Origin: Sepiola atlantica
Lineage: Eukaryota; Mollusca; Cephalopoda; Sepiida; Sepiolidae
Length of the DNA stretch: 64,000 nt
Assembly (NCBI GenBank): GCA_963556195.1
Contig: OY744522.1
Location: forward strand, 34,429,443-34,493,442
Reading direction: 5' to 3'
Of the stretch, positions 21,555-31,864 are shown one piece after another (within the stretch, counting starts at the first letter, position 1; every line of letters begins with the position of its first letter). The notes below the pieces were generated by a model. It had not been told where the DNA came from and searched no databases. It saw only the letters and a program-made list of their open reading frames with translations. The position numbers and the translations under genes are program-made.

Positions 21555-23430
21555 CTTAAGTTTAAAATATCATTTTCTTTGGTCTGTCATCCTTTAGTTT
21601 AAAATATCATTTTCTTTGGTCTGTAACCCTTTAGTTTAAAATAGGATTTTCTTTGGTCTGTCATCCTTTAGTTTAAAATAGTATTTTCTTTGGTCTGTAA
21701 CCCTTTAGTTTAAAATATCATTTTCTTTGGTCTGTAACCCTTTAGTTTAAAATATCATTTTCTTTGGTCTGTAACCCTTTAGTTTAAAATAGGATTTTCT
21801 TTGGTCTGTCATGCTTAAGTTTAAAATATCATTTTCTTTGGTCTGTAACCCTTTAGTTTAAAATATCATTTTCTTTGGTCTGTAACCCTTTAGTTTAAAA
21901 TAGGATTTTCTTTGGTCTGTAACCCTTTAGTTTAAAATATCATTTTCTTTGGTCTGTAACCCTTTAGTTTAAAATATCATTTTCTTTGGTCTGTAACCCT
22001 TTAGTTTAAAATAGGATTTTCTTTGGTCTGTCATCCTTTAGTTTAAAATATCATTTTCTTTGGTCTGTCATCCTTTAGTTTAAAATATCATTTTCTTTGG
22101 TCTGTAACCCTTTAGTTTAAAATATCATTTTCTTTGGTCTGTAACCCTTTAGTTTAAAATAGGATTTTCTTTGGTCTGTAACCCTTTAGTTTAAAATAGG
22201 ATTTTCTTTGGTCTGTAACCCTTTAGTTTAAAATATCATTTTCTTTGGTCTGTAACCCTTTAGTTTAAAATAGGATTTTCTTTGGTCTGTAACCCTTTAG
22301 TTTAAAATAGGATTTTCTTTGGTCTGTCATCCTTTAGTTTAAAATATCATTTTCTTTGGTCTGTAACCCTTTAGTTTAAAATATCATTTTCTTTGGTCTG
22401 TAACCCTTTAGTTTAAAATAGGATTTTCTTTGGTCTGTCATGCTTAAGTTTAAAATATCATTTTCTTTGGTCTGTAACCCTTTAGTTTAAAATATCATTT
22501 TCTTTGGTCTGTAACCCTTTAGTTTAAAATAGGATTTTCTTTGGTCTGTAACCCTTTAGTTTAAAATATCATTTTCTTTGGTCTGTAACCCTTTAGTTTA
22601 AAATAGGATTTTCTTTGGTCTGTAACCCTTTAGTTTAAAATAGGATTTTCTTTGGTCTGTCATCCTTTAGTTTAAAATATCATTTTCTTTGGTCTGTAAC
22701 CCTTTAGTTTAAAATAGGATTTTCTTTGGTCTGTCATCCTTTAGTTTAAAATATCATTTTCTTTGGTCTGTAACCCTTTAGTTTAAAATATAATTTTCTT
22801 TGGTCTGTAACCCTTTAGTTTAAAATAGGATTTTCTTTGGTCTGTCATCCTTTAGTTTAAAATAGGATTTTCTTTGGTCTGTCATGCTTAAGTTTAAAAT
22901 ATCATTTTCTTTGGTCTGTCATCCTTTAGTTTAAAAAATCATTGTCTTTGGTCTGTCATGCTTAAGTTTAAAATATCATTTTCTTTGGTCTGTCATGCTT
23001 AAGTTTAAAATATCATTTTCTTTGGTCTGTCATCCTTTAGTTTAAAATATCATTTTCTTTGGTCTGTCATCCTTTAGTTTAAAATAGGATTTTCTTTGGT
23101 CTGTCATGCTTAAGTTTAAAATATCATTTTCTTTGGTCCGTCAATCTTTTAGTTTAAAATATCATTTTCTTTGGTCTGTCATCCTTTAGTTTAAAATAGG
23201 ATTTTCTTTGGTCTGTCATGCTTAAGTTTAAAATATCATTTTCTTTGGTCTGTCATCCTTTAGTTTAAAATAGGATTTTCTTTGGTCTGTCATGCTTAAG
23301 TTTAAAATATCATTTTCTTTGGTCTGTCATCCTTTAGTTTAAAATAGGATTTTCTTTGGTCTGTCATGTTTAAAATAGCACTTTCTTTGGTCTGTCATGT
23401 TTAAGTTTAAAATAGCATTTTCGCTGGTGT
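21555..23430. repeat. 37-bp satellite array, about 50 copies
   Basis: The unit is CTTTAGTTTAAAATATCATT followed by TTCTTTGGTCTGTAACC. Two positions vary almost in a two- or three-state way: the spacer is TAACCC, TCATCC or TCATGCTTAAG, and the core is ATATCAT or ATAGGAT. The left two thirds are mostly TAACCC units; the right third is almost only TCATCC and TCATGC. Variants recur in higher-order patterns. For example, the TCATGC unit at 21,810 recurs at 22,439, exactly 17 units later, and the 3' end repeats a 74-bp TCATGC/ATATCAT + TCATCC/ATAGGAT pair. The final units near 23,365-23,420 are degraded. No spacers, so not CRISPR. Confidence 0.97.
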
Positions 23431-24190
23431 GTTACACACTGATTTAATGGTTGCATCATAAAAATAACCATATTGTTTTATGTTATCTAATGTTTTTTTT
23501 TAATCTGTAATTGCAAATGGCAGGCCAGAAAGCAGATAAATTTGGATCAGCTTGTCCCTTTTTTAAACTCTGCTTTAATCAATACTTAATTGTTCAAGAT
23601 TAAATTGATTTCTTTATAATAATGCATAATTATCCTCTCCCCCCTTCCCATGTTGAAGTGTACTGTTTTTATATGTGAGAAAAAAGTCAATAACTATTTA
23701 ATTTTCTCGTTTCATTTATATTTTTCATCTGTAGTATCTGTCACTTTTATAATGTGTACTAAAATAAATGGCCATCCAATGGCAAGTTCATACTTTACAT
23801 GGTTATTGGCTGTATTTATTTGCAGAGGTAGCTAGGGAGAAGGGTTTAAAGAAAATGTTTAAGTGTAAAAAAAATATGTTTTTTGCAAAAATTGATGACT
23901 CCTGACTCCCTATCATGTCCGTTTAAAAAACGGATACAACTCTCAGCTTAGTTTTATAAACACTGACACAGACTCCAGATTCAAGTGCAAAAACCAAATT
24001 TCAAATCCTTCAAAAATTAAATCACACCCTCAGCAGATACAAGACTAAAAGACACCCTTTGCATGGCTTTTTGGCTAAGAAATTTAAAACAAAAGAAGAA
24101 GAAAAGAAAATAAATACCAATGCTATTATAAAAGTTGAGTGTTTTTCTTTTTCATATTTTTATTTTTCTCAATTTTTTATTTTTTTCCAG
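23431..24190. other. AT-rich stretch upstream of exon 1, probable intron
   Basis: No coding segment is supported. Near its end the sequence turns strongly T-rich (24,135-24,188, ending TTTTTTTCCAG), as expected of a 3' intron end. Confidence 0.5.
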
Positions 24191-24270
24191 AAAATATCTT
24201 GGGCTTCACAACCTCCAAGAACATATTGATCGGACATTAGAGATGATTGTGGCTTCTGAGAAGACGCCAG
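24191..24270 (+). CDS. Probable internal coding exon (80 bp), host gene not identified
   Basis: The acceptor is TTTTTTCCAG after a long pyrimidine-rich run. The donor is CCAG|GTAAAAACTT. Two of the three frames contain stops. The open one reads KYLGLHNLQEHIDR and TLEMIVASEKTP, a mixed, soluble, helix-like sequence quite unlike the repeat-derived ORFs around it. The exon starts with one base that completes a codon and ends with a lone G. The next exon-like segment, 45,027-45,124, starts with AT; G plus AT gives Asp, so phases agree for direct joining. I do not recognise the protein. It may be one internal exon of a large multi-exon gene. Confidence 0.65.
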
Positions 24271-24652
24271 GTAAAAACTTACCACATCATTGATATTTGT
24301 GAATTGCTAACAAATGATTATTGATACAAAATTTGTAAAATGAGATTTAACGATATTTTTTTTTTATAGATTCATAAACTTCTCATCGGGAAAGGAGGCA
24401 TCCAATAATTAGTTAAATCTGAATAAAAGAAATGGTCAAATTGCAAACATTGTTATAAACATAAAGGGCAGTGAAGAAGATGAAAAGGTACAAAGTTTAA
24501 TATTTACTGGTGAAGAGACCAGAAAGAAAGGGAAAGGGGGGAAAATATTAAATTATGTAAATAGTGATAGAACGTAAAAGATCTTCATACAGTCTCAAAG
24601 CAAAACTAGGTTTTTTGGGTTTTTTTCAAGTCATTTTTCTAGATTGTGTATG

Positions 24653-24660
<8 letters not shown>

Positions 24661-24713
<53 letters not shown>
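24661..24713. repeat. (TA)n microsatellite
   Basis: (CA)n followed by more than 20 TA units. It directly abuts a SINE-2 tail. Confidence 0.95.
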
Positions 24714-24716
<3 letters not shown>

Positions 24717-24776
24717 GGCAAAAATCCCAAAACGATATCGTCTGTAGGTAAAAATCACTTTAACATTTAATAAAAA
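24714..24776 (+). repeat. SINE-2 3' tail fragment
   Basis: AAACGATATCGTCTGTAGGT followed by AAAAATCACTTTAACATTTA matches the tail of the full SINE-2 at 25,043-25,090 (GAATGATATCGTCTGTAGGT, CACTTCAATATTTA). It is 5'-truncated. Confidence 0.65.
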
Positions 24777-24917
24777 AAATATTAGTAGAGCACCGTGAAA
24801 TTGAGAAAAAGTTGTCATTTGCGACAAAGCAAGTTCCGTGCGAGCGTTGAACACAACAATAATGCTTTCCCCTGCCTTCCCGAGTAAGTGTATCTTAATT
24901 TCAATTAGTCTGTGCTG

Positions 24918-25092
24918 ATTGCCGGTAGCTGTGTGGTCTTGAGCGTTTGTCTCGTAATTCTAGCCTGAATCTACGAACTACGTTCGATCCCATGCAACTG
25001 CCTGCAACCACCACTCCTGCACTGATGAAGGCAAAAGGCCCGGAATGATATCGTCTGTAGGTAAAAAAAAAACACTTCAATATTTAATTAAA
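24918..25092 (+). mobile_element. tRNA-derived SINE-2
   Basis: The head from GCCGGTAGCTGTGTGGTCTT has an A-box-like GGTAGCTGTGTGG and a canonical B-box ACGTTCGATCC (24,980-24,990), about 60 bases apart, as in a tRNA gene. The body contains CACTGATGAAGGCAAAAGGC and ends with an A-rich tail and TTTAATTAAAAAAA. The cloverleaf is degenerate, so it is not a functional tRNA gene. A second, truncated tail lies at 24,714-24,776. Confidence 0.75.
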
Positions 25093-26075
25093 AAAATATA
25101 TATATATAATATTTACTACTACAACTAGTCTTAGCATTGACTGATGAAGCAGAAAAAAAAGTTTTTCTTTTGTCATTTAAGTGAATAATCGAAAAAAATA
25201 TATAATGTCAGTAACGCAAAAAAATGTAACCAAATACGATAAGCAGGACAAATAAAAGTAAAGATTAATTTTCAAAGCATCAAATAAATCAAGTTTCAGT
25301 TCAAAAATCACAATTCAACCATTTATCAAGCAAATGTCGTTTTTTTATCATGTAAAATAATCATATTTTTTTTCTTTTTAGCAAGGAAAAATAATAAACT
25401 AATTAGCGATGAATAATTTGAAAATTGTACGGATCCCACTTAATCTCCCGTTCTTTACTTGTCCCAAAATGTGAAAAGTACTGCAGTAAAAGTGAAGAAT
25501 CGAAACAAAAAACGGTTGTTTATATTTTATTTATTTGTAGTAGGATGTCGACATTCACTTGATACGCTTCTGCCTTACAAATGAATTCGAGTTCACAGCC
25601 CCCAGTTGAAAGGAGCAAAAGGAACGTCCGCTCACTTCTAGCCTTTCCTTTGTTTCGTAAGGATAGTTTAATGGTGAAATACTGGTGTGATTGAATGTCG
25701 AGACAGGAGATCGCCATTTTGTTGAGTCGGCCATGTCTGACGGCCATGTATCTGACGGAGCTGGCTTGAATTGGAGAAGAAATGGTCACCAAGTTCCAAG
25801 TAAAATACCAACATCTTCACCAGAATAAAATCAACTTTATTTAACGTTTCGTTAAAGAAGGAACGTAAGCATGTAAGACAACTTTGCTCGGCAGGCAGGA
25901 TTAGGCTAAAGACAGAATATTGAGTTCTGGAGTTTCATCTTGTCTTGCCGTTTCCTGGCAGAGAACGTGAACATGTTTTTAGCGTTTTCTCTCCATGGCG
26001 TCTCATTTAGGAACTGATTTGTCTCTTTCTGTCAATGAGGTAGGCGAAAACGGGTGTTTGCTGAAAATCGCACAC
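25093..26075. other. Unclassified stretch, GC-richer from 25,500
   Basis: 25,100-25,500 is AT-rich. 25,500-26,075 is clearly GC-richer and contains AACGTTTCGTTAAAG near 25,840 and short minus-strand frames without recognisable domains. It may be the body of the repeat that ends at 26,230. Confidence 0.35.
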
Positions 26076-26232
26076 ATGCACAGAAGTGTTTGAATTGTCC
26101 AGTGTATTTCTACGCGAGTCTTAATCTGACTGTTTTAGCCAATCAAACTGCAACTAAATATTACGCAAGAGGTTGCATGTACATGCAAAAGAAATAGATC
26201 TTCGTCATGTAACTACTACAGTTTGCCTTATG
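26076..26232 (+). repeat. Interspersed repeat R2, copy 1 (partner 62,365-62,495)
   Basis: CATGCACAGAAGTGTTT then AGAGGTTGCATGTACATG, AATAGATCTTCGTCATGTAA and CTACTACAGT match 62,365-62,495 (CATGCGCAGAAGTGTTT, GAGATTGCATGTAAATATG, TTTCAATCATGTAACTGC) in order. It is non-coding. Confidence 0.6.
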
Positions 26233-26329
26233 TCAAGTATAGTAATGTTGTTTATCAGTTTAATTGCCAGTGTGAGGTTGGTTATATAGCGCAACCTTCT
26301 TTGCATTTGCAGACCCAGATAAACCAGCA

Positions 26330-26550
26330 CGTTCCATCCAAAATCCGATAGATAAAGGCAGGATCCTTGTGTCATCCTTCCTCCTCAACCTTAGACTCTG
26401 CTATTGGTCAGCATTTGGTTGAAAATCCTTGTTGTGCCAAAACCTATCAAATAGAATGTTTTGAGGTCTTGAAATTTAAAAAATCCTTCTCTGTTGCCAT
26501 CTGTAAACCTTCTGTATGCCGGCAGAAGGAGTTCATTAAATCTCTTTAAA
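26330..26550 (+). pseudogene. Penelope-like element fragment, probable GIY-YIG end
   Basis: The frame reads STLDSAIGQHLVENPCC, ECFEVLKFKKSFSVAI and KPSVCRQKEFIKSL and then stops. The block order (S-A-I-x-x-H-L-x-x-N-P, then an F-x-V-L helix, then a K-P-x-[LV]-C-[RK]-Q-K end) is what I know from the C-terminus of Penelope-like polyproteins carrying a GIY-YIG nuclease. The upstream part is missing. The copy at 1,090-1,315 is a more decayed relative. Confidence 0.5.
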
Positions 26551-27640
26551 GAACTTCTTTTTTTTAATTCCTCACTAAAAAAAAATAATATATTTTAAGA
26601 GGTTTATGTAGTTTGCTTGAAGCATTGTTTATTAGTATATAGAAATGTGATACTTAGAAGGCAACACAATGCAGAGGTGTGACGGATAGACCCAAGTTGG
26701 AGCAAATAAGACATATAATGGTGGAACAAATTAAATAGTTTCACCCTTAATACAATGTATACATACACACATATATATATATATATATTTATTTTATTTT
26801 ATTTTTTTCACAAACACACATATCTGTTTATCTACACAATGTTACAATGTTATGTAATACCTGTATCAAGATGGTCTGGTGGAAACTCCGTATGATATAA
26901 TATTTTGGGAACTCTTCCCTTCTTCAGAACCGTGCTCAACTCAAGTTCAAGCGTGCATATGAAGGTGCCGTGGGATGCAGTCTCGCAGAAAATACCGGTT
27001 AAATTTGAAAGCAGACCTCAAAATACTTCAAAGCAATCCAAAACATTCATATGGAGAAATGTGTGTGAAAATAGAGTTCATAAGTAAAGTTAGGGGATTA
27101 TAAAGGTTTTAATTTTGTGGAGTTCAACAACACTGATTGGAGGATCTTAAAACAATCAAAATTTATTCTAAATAATCTAAATTTTCAAAGTCGGATGCAA
27201 ATAGCAATCCATTTGACATATCAATACTTTATTCAGACTAGCCTATCTTTTTTTATTTCCTTCCACGCATGAATATATTTTATTCCATGACAGTTTTTTT
27301 TTTTCTGAAACTAATTATTCTAGCTAAGAAAACTTTTTGAGTGGATACATTTTCCCTTAGTCATAGGATATCTTTAAACAGTAATAATATGACTATTTAT
27401 TTCCCTTGACTTCTGCAAAAATAAATATCTAAAAACACTTTATATTTTTAAACATTGAAGAGAAATTTCCACATTAATTACACATTGTTTGCTCTCTACT
27501 GTTAATTGATTAACATCAATTATTAAAACAAACTTTTAAAAAAGGTTTCTGTTTCACAAAATAATTTGATTACGGAATTAAAGTCACCAAAATTAATTTC
27601 TGTTTCTTTTTCACCTAGGCAACACCAGGTAGGTACAGTT
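26551..27640. other. AT-rich stretch with (TA)n at 26,768-26,787, no gene called
   Basis: It contains a GAACTCTTCCCTTCTTCAG segment at 26,910 that recalls retrotransposon end sequences, but nothing firm. At 27,622-27,646 a pyrimidine tract and TAG|GCAACACCAG|GTAGGTAC resemble a 10-base exon; see findings. Confidence 0.4.
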
Positions 27641-27644
27641 AGTA

Positions 27645-27688
27645 CATCTCTCTCTCTCTCTCGTTCTCTCTTTTTATTTCTCTCTCTC

Positions 27689-27716
<28 letters not shown>
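27645..27716. repeat. (CT)n and (TA)n microsatellites
   Basis: CTCTCTCTCTCTCTCGTTCT then (CT)n and about 13 TA units. Confidence 0.95.
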
Positions 27717-27719
<3 letters not shown>

Positions 27720-28079
27720 GGTGTGTATATCTAACTTTTTTTTCCAATTTTCTTATCTTTTTGTTTTTACTACAGATGCTAGACATTCGCCCGCTATTTC
27801 AGAGACTCCAACTGAGAGATCTTTTTAAAATTCTAACCCCCCCTTTAAACGCAATTGTTTGTATCTCTCTTGCACCTGGTTCACTGGGTATATTCACCAG
27901 GTAGTTTTTGAAATTCTTTTTCATGAACCCGATTCCTCCTCTAATTACTGGAATGATGGGGATCTTCATACGGTTCCAGTTTCTTTTCATGTTGTACATA
28001 AGATCTTGGTATTTCTTTATCTTCTCCCTAACCTGTTTAAGCCAGCATCATTATGAACACTGACTTCAACTAGGTTTGT

Positions 28080-29092
28080 TACTTTCTCCCTCTTGTCTCA
28101 TATCACTATGTCAGGTTAATGCATTGCGAATTCATCCGTCAAGCTCCATCTTTGTTTTTGATGACTTCAATGCTCATCATTCTGACTAGCTCCCTCACTC
28201 TATCTGCACAGATCTAGCTGGTGAAATCTGTCTTAACTTTTCTCTGTCTCATGACTTGTCCCAATTTGTCACCTTCTCCACACGTTTTCCTGATAATGAT
28301 ATTCATCAACCATCCTTACTTGATCTTTTTCTAACTTCTGTTCCTGACTCATATTATATTTCCTCTTCTCCTCCATTCGGTTCTTCTGATCATGCTGTTG
28401 TTGAGGTTGAGGTTGATTTTTCGGTGAAGTCTTCTATTGATCGTTCCTTCCATAGGAAGACGTTCAATTACAGGAAGGCTGATTGGAATGGGCTTGTGAC
28501 GTTTCATGGGGTCCTATCTTTGATATGTCTCCGAATGCTGCCGCTAGGGAAGTTACTGACTGGCTTCTTGTTGGAATTGACACCTTCATTCCTCATCGTA
28601 AGTTTCAAACCAAACCTCATTCTCTTCCATGGTTTTCATCTGTTTGTGCTTCTGTCATTGCCCATCGTAACCATCACTTTAATCAGTATCGTCTGGATGC
28701 TTCTGAGACTTCTAGACAATTCTACAGGAGTTTTAGCAATTCCTGCAAGAGAGCAATCCCAGAGGCTAAGTCTAACTATTGTCAAAGGATTTGTGACTAT
28801 CTCATCTCAAAGGGTTGGCTCTCATGATTTTTGGAGAATCTACAATAATATTATTAATAGTGGCAAGTCTGCTATTCATCCTCTTTTAATGACCTTCAGG
28901 TTATTTCATCTTCTAAGGACAAGACTGATCGTTTTGCTCGTCTTTTTGTTGACAATTCTTTGCTTGATGATTTTGGTGCTGTTCTTCCTGATTTTCTTTT
29001 GAAAACTGATCAGTCTCTTGATTCTGTTATTATCACTCCAAAGGTGGTTGCTAGAGTTCTTTCTCATCTTGACCTGTCTAAGGCTTCCTGAA
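28080..29092 (+). pseudogene. LINE-J (jockey/CR1-like) endonuclease and linker
   Basis: The frame shows SLLDLFLTS, then PPFGSSDHAVVEVEVDF, the APE-nuclease SDH motif, then NYRKADWNGL. A frameshift near 28,490 moves the linker into another frame (NAAAREVTDWLLVGIDTFIP, KPHSLPWFSSVCA, YRSFSNSCKRAI), typical of the segment between endonuclease and RT. Upstream, at about 28,150-28,200, FDDFNAHHSD resembles the G-D-F-N-A-H-H motif with Gly replaced. The region ends at LDLSKAS, where an insert breaks the RT start. The + strand copy has several stops and is inactive. Confidence 0.8.
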
Positions 29093-29485
29093 CAAGTCAA
29101 TAAAACGTTTAGCCAAAAATAATTCGACCCTGCAATTATTCTTTCTGTCACTTCTGCTTTTTACGAAAAATAAAAAGTCTATCCAAAAAATAATGCGGCA
29201 CTTTGCCTCTCACTTTCGTTAACTTTCTCCGACCAATGCATCTGCCAAAATCACATTTGTTGTATTCTTTATATTGGCGAAATCTCACTTATGCTAATGA
29301 GCTGTGTGCGACATAAGCCAATGCCCGCTGCCGTTTACTTTCGAAAATTAAATTTTTCGTAAGTGGGCGTTTCCGGGTTCGCGCCGGCATCTCTCCTCTG
29401 CACAAGCAACAAACCAAACATTATATTTTTGATCAACACAGACAAGTGTCTTCGTTCACAGCAGTCAGCTGCTCTACCTGCTCTC
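29093..29485. mobile_element. Insert within LINE-J, unclassified
   Basis: Between LDLSKAS (29,088) and SGSDSIPVVVIK (29,495) the LINE should read straight through, as it does in relatives. Instead there are about 390 bases of different sequence with GC-rich GTGGGCGTTTCCGGGTTCGC near 29,362. No terminal repeat is clear. It is either an insertion or a replaced segment. Confidence 0.5.
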
Positions 29486-30480
29486 TGTTACACTTCCGGT
29501 TCTGATTCAATTCCTGTTGTCGTTATCAAACGTTGTGCTCCTGAACTTTCTTCTATCCTCTTTAAATTATTAAATCTCTGTTTGTCTCAGTCCTGTTTCC
29601 CTTCTTGTGGGAAGGAGTCCTCTGTTGTCTCTATCTTTAAAAATGCTGGTGATCGGTCTGACCCAACTAAGTATTGTCCTGTTAGTCTCCTTTCTGTTAT
29701 TAGCAAGGTTTTTGAAAGGTTGGTCAACGGCAAGCTTGTTCATTTTCTGAAAAGTCTTGGCCTCTTTAGTGATTGTTGTTCAGTATGGCTTTCGTTGTTT
29801 TTGTTCAACTGCTGATCTTTTAACTGTTGTAACTGAGCGGATCTGACGGTTTATGAATAATTCAGGAGAGAGTAGAGCCATTGCGCTTGACATTTTGAAA
29901 GCGTTCGACAGTGTGTGGCATTCTGCTCCTGTACACCAACTTCAGGGTTATGGTATTGGTGATGAGATTCTTGACATTATTAAGTCTTTTCTTTCTGATC
30001 AAAGCTAGCGAGGAACTTTGGACGGGGTCTCTTCATTCTCTTTTACTATCAATGCTGATGTTCTTCAGGGCTCTATTCTAGGCCCAACACCGTTTCTTTT
30101 TTATAAATGATCTTCCAGAGAATATTATTCAGGAAATTAACATCTATGCTGAAGATACCACTCTCTATTCTGGTGTTGCTTCTCGCCCATTTCCCTCGGA
30201 TCAGTCAAAATGTGCAGTTGATCTAGAAGTTGACCTGGGTTCAGTTGTGGATTGGGCTACGAAATGGCTTGTTTTGTTTAATCCAGTTAAGACTCAGCTC
30301 GTGTCTTTCAATCGTAGGCGTGTCCCTTTTCTTCCTGAGATTCTCATGGATGGCTCTTCTCTTGAGGAGAAATCGACTCTGAAACTTCTTGGTCTTTCTC
30401 TCTCATCGAATCTTTCTTAGCATTTATTCATTAGATCCATTGCTCTTTCTGTTTCTCGTAAAGTCGGTTGAGTTATATTA
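29486..30480 (+). pseudogene. LINE-J reverse transcriptase domain (inactive)
   Basis: RT blocks in order: SGSDSIPVVVIKRCAPELS, SVVSIFKNAGDRSDPTKYCP, SLLSVISKVFERL, then after frameshifts AIALDILKAFDSVWH (motif A, Asp kept), VLQGSILGPTPFLFY (motif B), IYAEDTTLY (motif C, 30,145-30,156), and TKWLVLFNPVKTQLVSF. In motif C the first Asp of the Y-x-D-D box is Glu. Stops and at least three frameshifts are present. The Pro-Gly/Ser spacing and S-D-P-x-x-Y-R-P block put it in the jockey/CR1 part of the non-LTR tree. The 3' end is lost at about 30,480. The matching 3' ends are at 34,398 and 61,117. Confidence 0.85.
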
Positions 30481-30771
30481 AGTAATACATTTATAAAAGA
30501 ATTGGTGCGCATGTGAGCATCAATGATATGTATCTGCTTGGTAAAATCCTAAACTATTGAACATATTATTATGGAATGTGTATTCTAGGAAACAGGGTGA
30601 GTAATATGTGCACATTTATTTTTTGGTAAATTTGACCATTTAAGGTGTTTCCACCTAAACCGTAACATAGCTCCTAAGGAAAGGAAAAACATTAAAATGT
30701 AAAACTAATGCTATATTTCTTGCTTATACCCATCCTGGGACAGGTTTTCCACTAGTATATGTATGTATGTA

Positions 30772-30780
<9 letters not shown>
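30481..30780. other. Non-coding repeat-like stretch
   Basis: Contains AGGAAAGGAAAAACATTAAA then ATGTAAAACTAATGCTATAT and leads into a (TGTA)n/(TA)n tract. It is probably the 3' part of an unclassified repeat. Confidence 0.4.

Positions 30781-30820
<40 letters not shown>
30781..30820. repeat. (TA)n microsatellite
   Basis: About 20 TA units. It abuts the palindrome that starts at 30,817. Confidence 0.95.
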
Positions 30821-30825
<5 letters not shown>

Positions 30826-31130
30826 TAAACATAGTTTGAGTATCCGACAATCGTTTCAGAACCTTCTAGATTCCTCTTCAGGGATGTACTGGTGAGCTAA
30901 GATTATACCCGCCAATACACAATCATAAGAAAAAAAGAAAAAACACAAGCAGACAAATTACATTTAGATTTTTGAAATGTAATTTGTCTGCTTGTGTTTT
31001 TTCTTTTTCTTTCTTTCTTATGATTGTGTATTGGCGGGTATAATCTTAGCTCACCAGTACATCCCTGAAGAGGAATCTAGAAGGTTCTGAAACGATTGTC
31101 GGATACTCAAACTATGTTTATTTTAATATA
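30817..31130. mobile_element. Near-perfect palindrome, arms about 150 bp, 9-base loop
   Basis: Left arm: TATATTAAAATAAACATAGT ... GCAGACAAATTACATTT (30,817-30,965). Loop: AGATTTTTG. Right arm: AAATGTAATTTGTCTGC ... ACTATGTTTATTTTAATATA (30,975-31,130). The arms differ mainly in the length of an A/G-rich tract (GAAAAAAAGAAAAAACACAA against a longer TTTCTTTTTCTTTC stretch). A transcript of either strand would fold into a hairpin of about 150 bp. Confidence 0.9.
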
Positions 31131-31202
31131 AAAGCTCTAATATATATTGAGCACTTTTGAAAAGTAATGGTTTTGTTCATTTAGTTAATATTTGAATTTA
31201 AT

Positions 31203-31212
31203 TAATTAATAA

Positions 31213-31268
<56 letters not shown>
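31203..31268. repeat. (TA)n microsatellite
   Basis: More than 25 TA units following an AATTAATTAATAAATAAA run. Confidence 0.95.
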
Positions 31269-31269
<1 letters not shown>

Positions 31270-31384
31270 CATCCACAGACAGATTGTTTCGTTGTATCAC
31301 AGCCTTTCAGTGTGGCTATACAGGAAACTGCTGCAAGTCAGGATCAAACCTCGACTGTCTAGTTGACAGTCGGCAATTCTGATT

Positions 31385-31695
31385 CGTGTCCATGTGGCGC
31401 AATGGATAAATTGTTAACTAATAATCAATTCTCAGTGGCAGTCTTCTGGAGGTTGAAAGTTCAATCCTAATTGCGGGCAATACTAACTAAAAATGAAATA
31501 AAAACCTGGCCATGGCTGACAGAATCAGATTAAATAAAAGGGTTCAGTTCAAAATTCTGTATAGATTTCATAGTTCGACAAGACTCACCTGACGCGGCTG
31601 AAACATTGTGAGAATAACATCCAAGATGAGAACAGTAATTCGAATAAGCCAAATAATACAAATTATCAATCCTCATCTCAAAATTTCTAAAACGA
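31385..31695 (+). mobile_element. tRNA-derived SINE-1, copy B
   Basis: A-box TGGCGCAATGG (31,395-31,405) and B-box GGTTGAAAGTTCAATCC (31,451-31,467) lie in a tRNA-like head. The body has GACGCGGCTGAAACATTGTG and the 3' end is CAAATTATCAATCCTCATCT then CAAAATTTCT. It is the best-preserved of three copies (also 8,600-8,905 and 45,690-46,000, both minus). Confidence 0.85.
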
Positions 31696-31864
31696 AATTT
31701 AAAGAATTCATTAAAAAAAAAACACGACCACAATTTAATGACAAAAAGATTTTAATATTTTTTGTTTTCAGCATTTTTTCTTATTGTTTTTCTAGTCATA
31801 CGATTTTGAACGGCTCTGACTCTATAAGCAATCTTTTTAATCTGACTCGGAATTTGTGTCTTAG
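31696..31864. other. AT-rich spacer between SINE-1 and LINE fragment
   Basis: A-run and T-rich sequence after the SINE tail. No feature. Confidence 0.4.

Noticed and set aside
21555..23430. Regular short repeats that could look like a CRISPR array
   Set aside because: Units are contiguous with no unique spacers, there are no cas genes and the context is eukaryotic. It is a satellite.
24639..24854. Proteins with poly-Tyr/Ile runs at (TA)n tracts here and at 27,523 and 44,912
   Set aside because: Translations of TA repeats.
24918..24993. Functional tRNA gene
   Set aside because: A- and B-boxes are present, but the acceptor stem and anticodon arm do not pair properly and a SINE body follows.
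31385..31475. Functional tRNA gene at the SINE-1 head
   Set aside because: Arms are degenerate and the same head-body-tail unit occurs three times, so it is a SINE.
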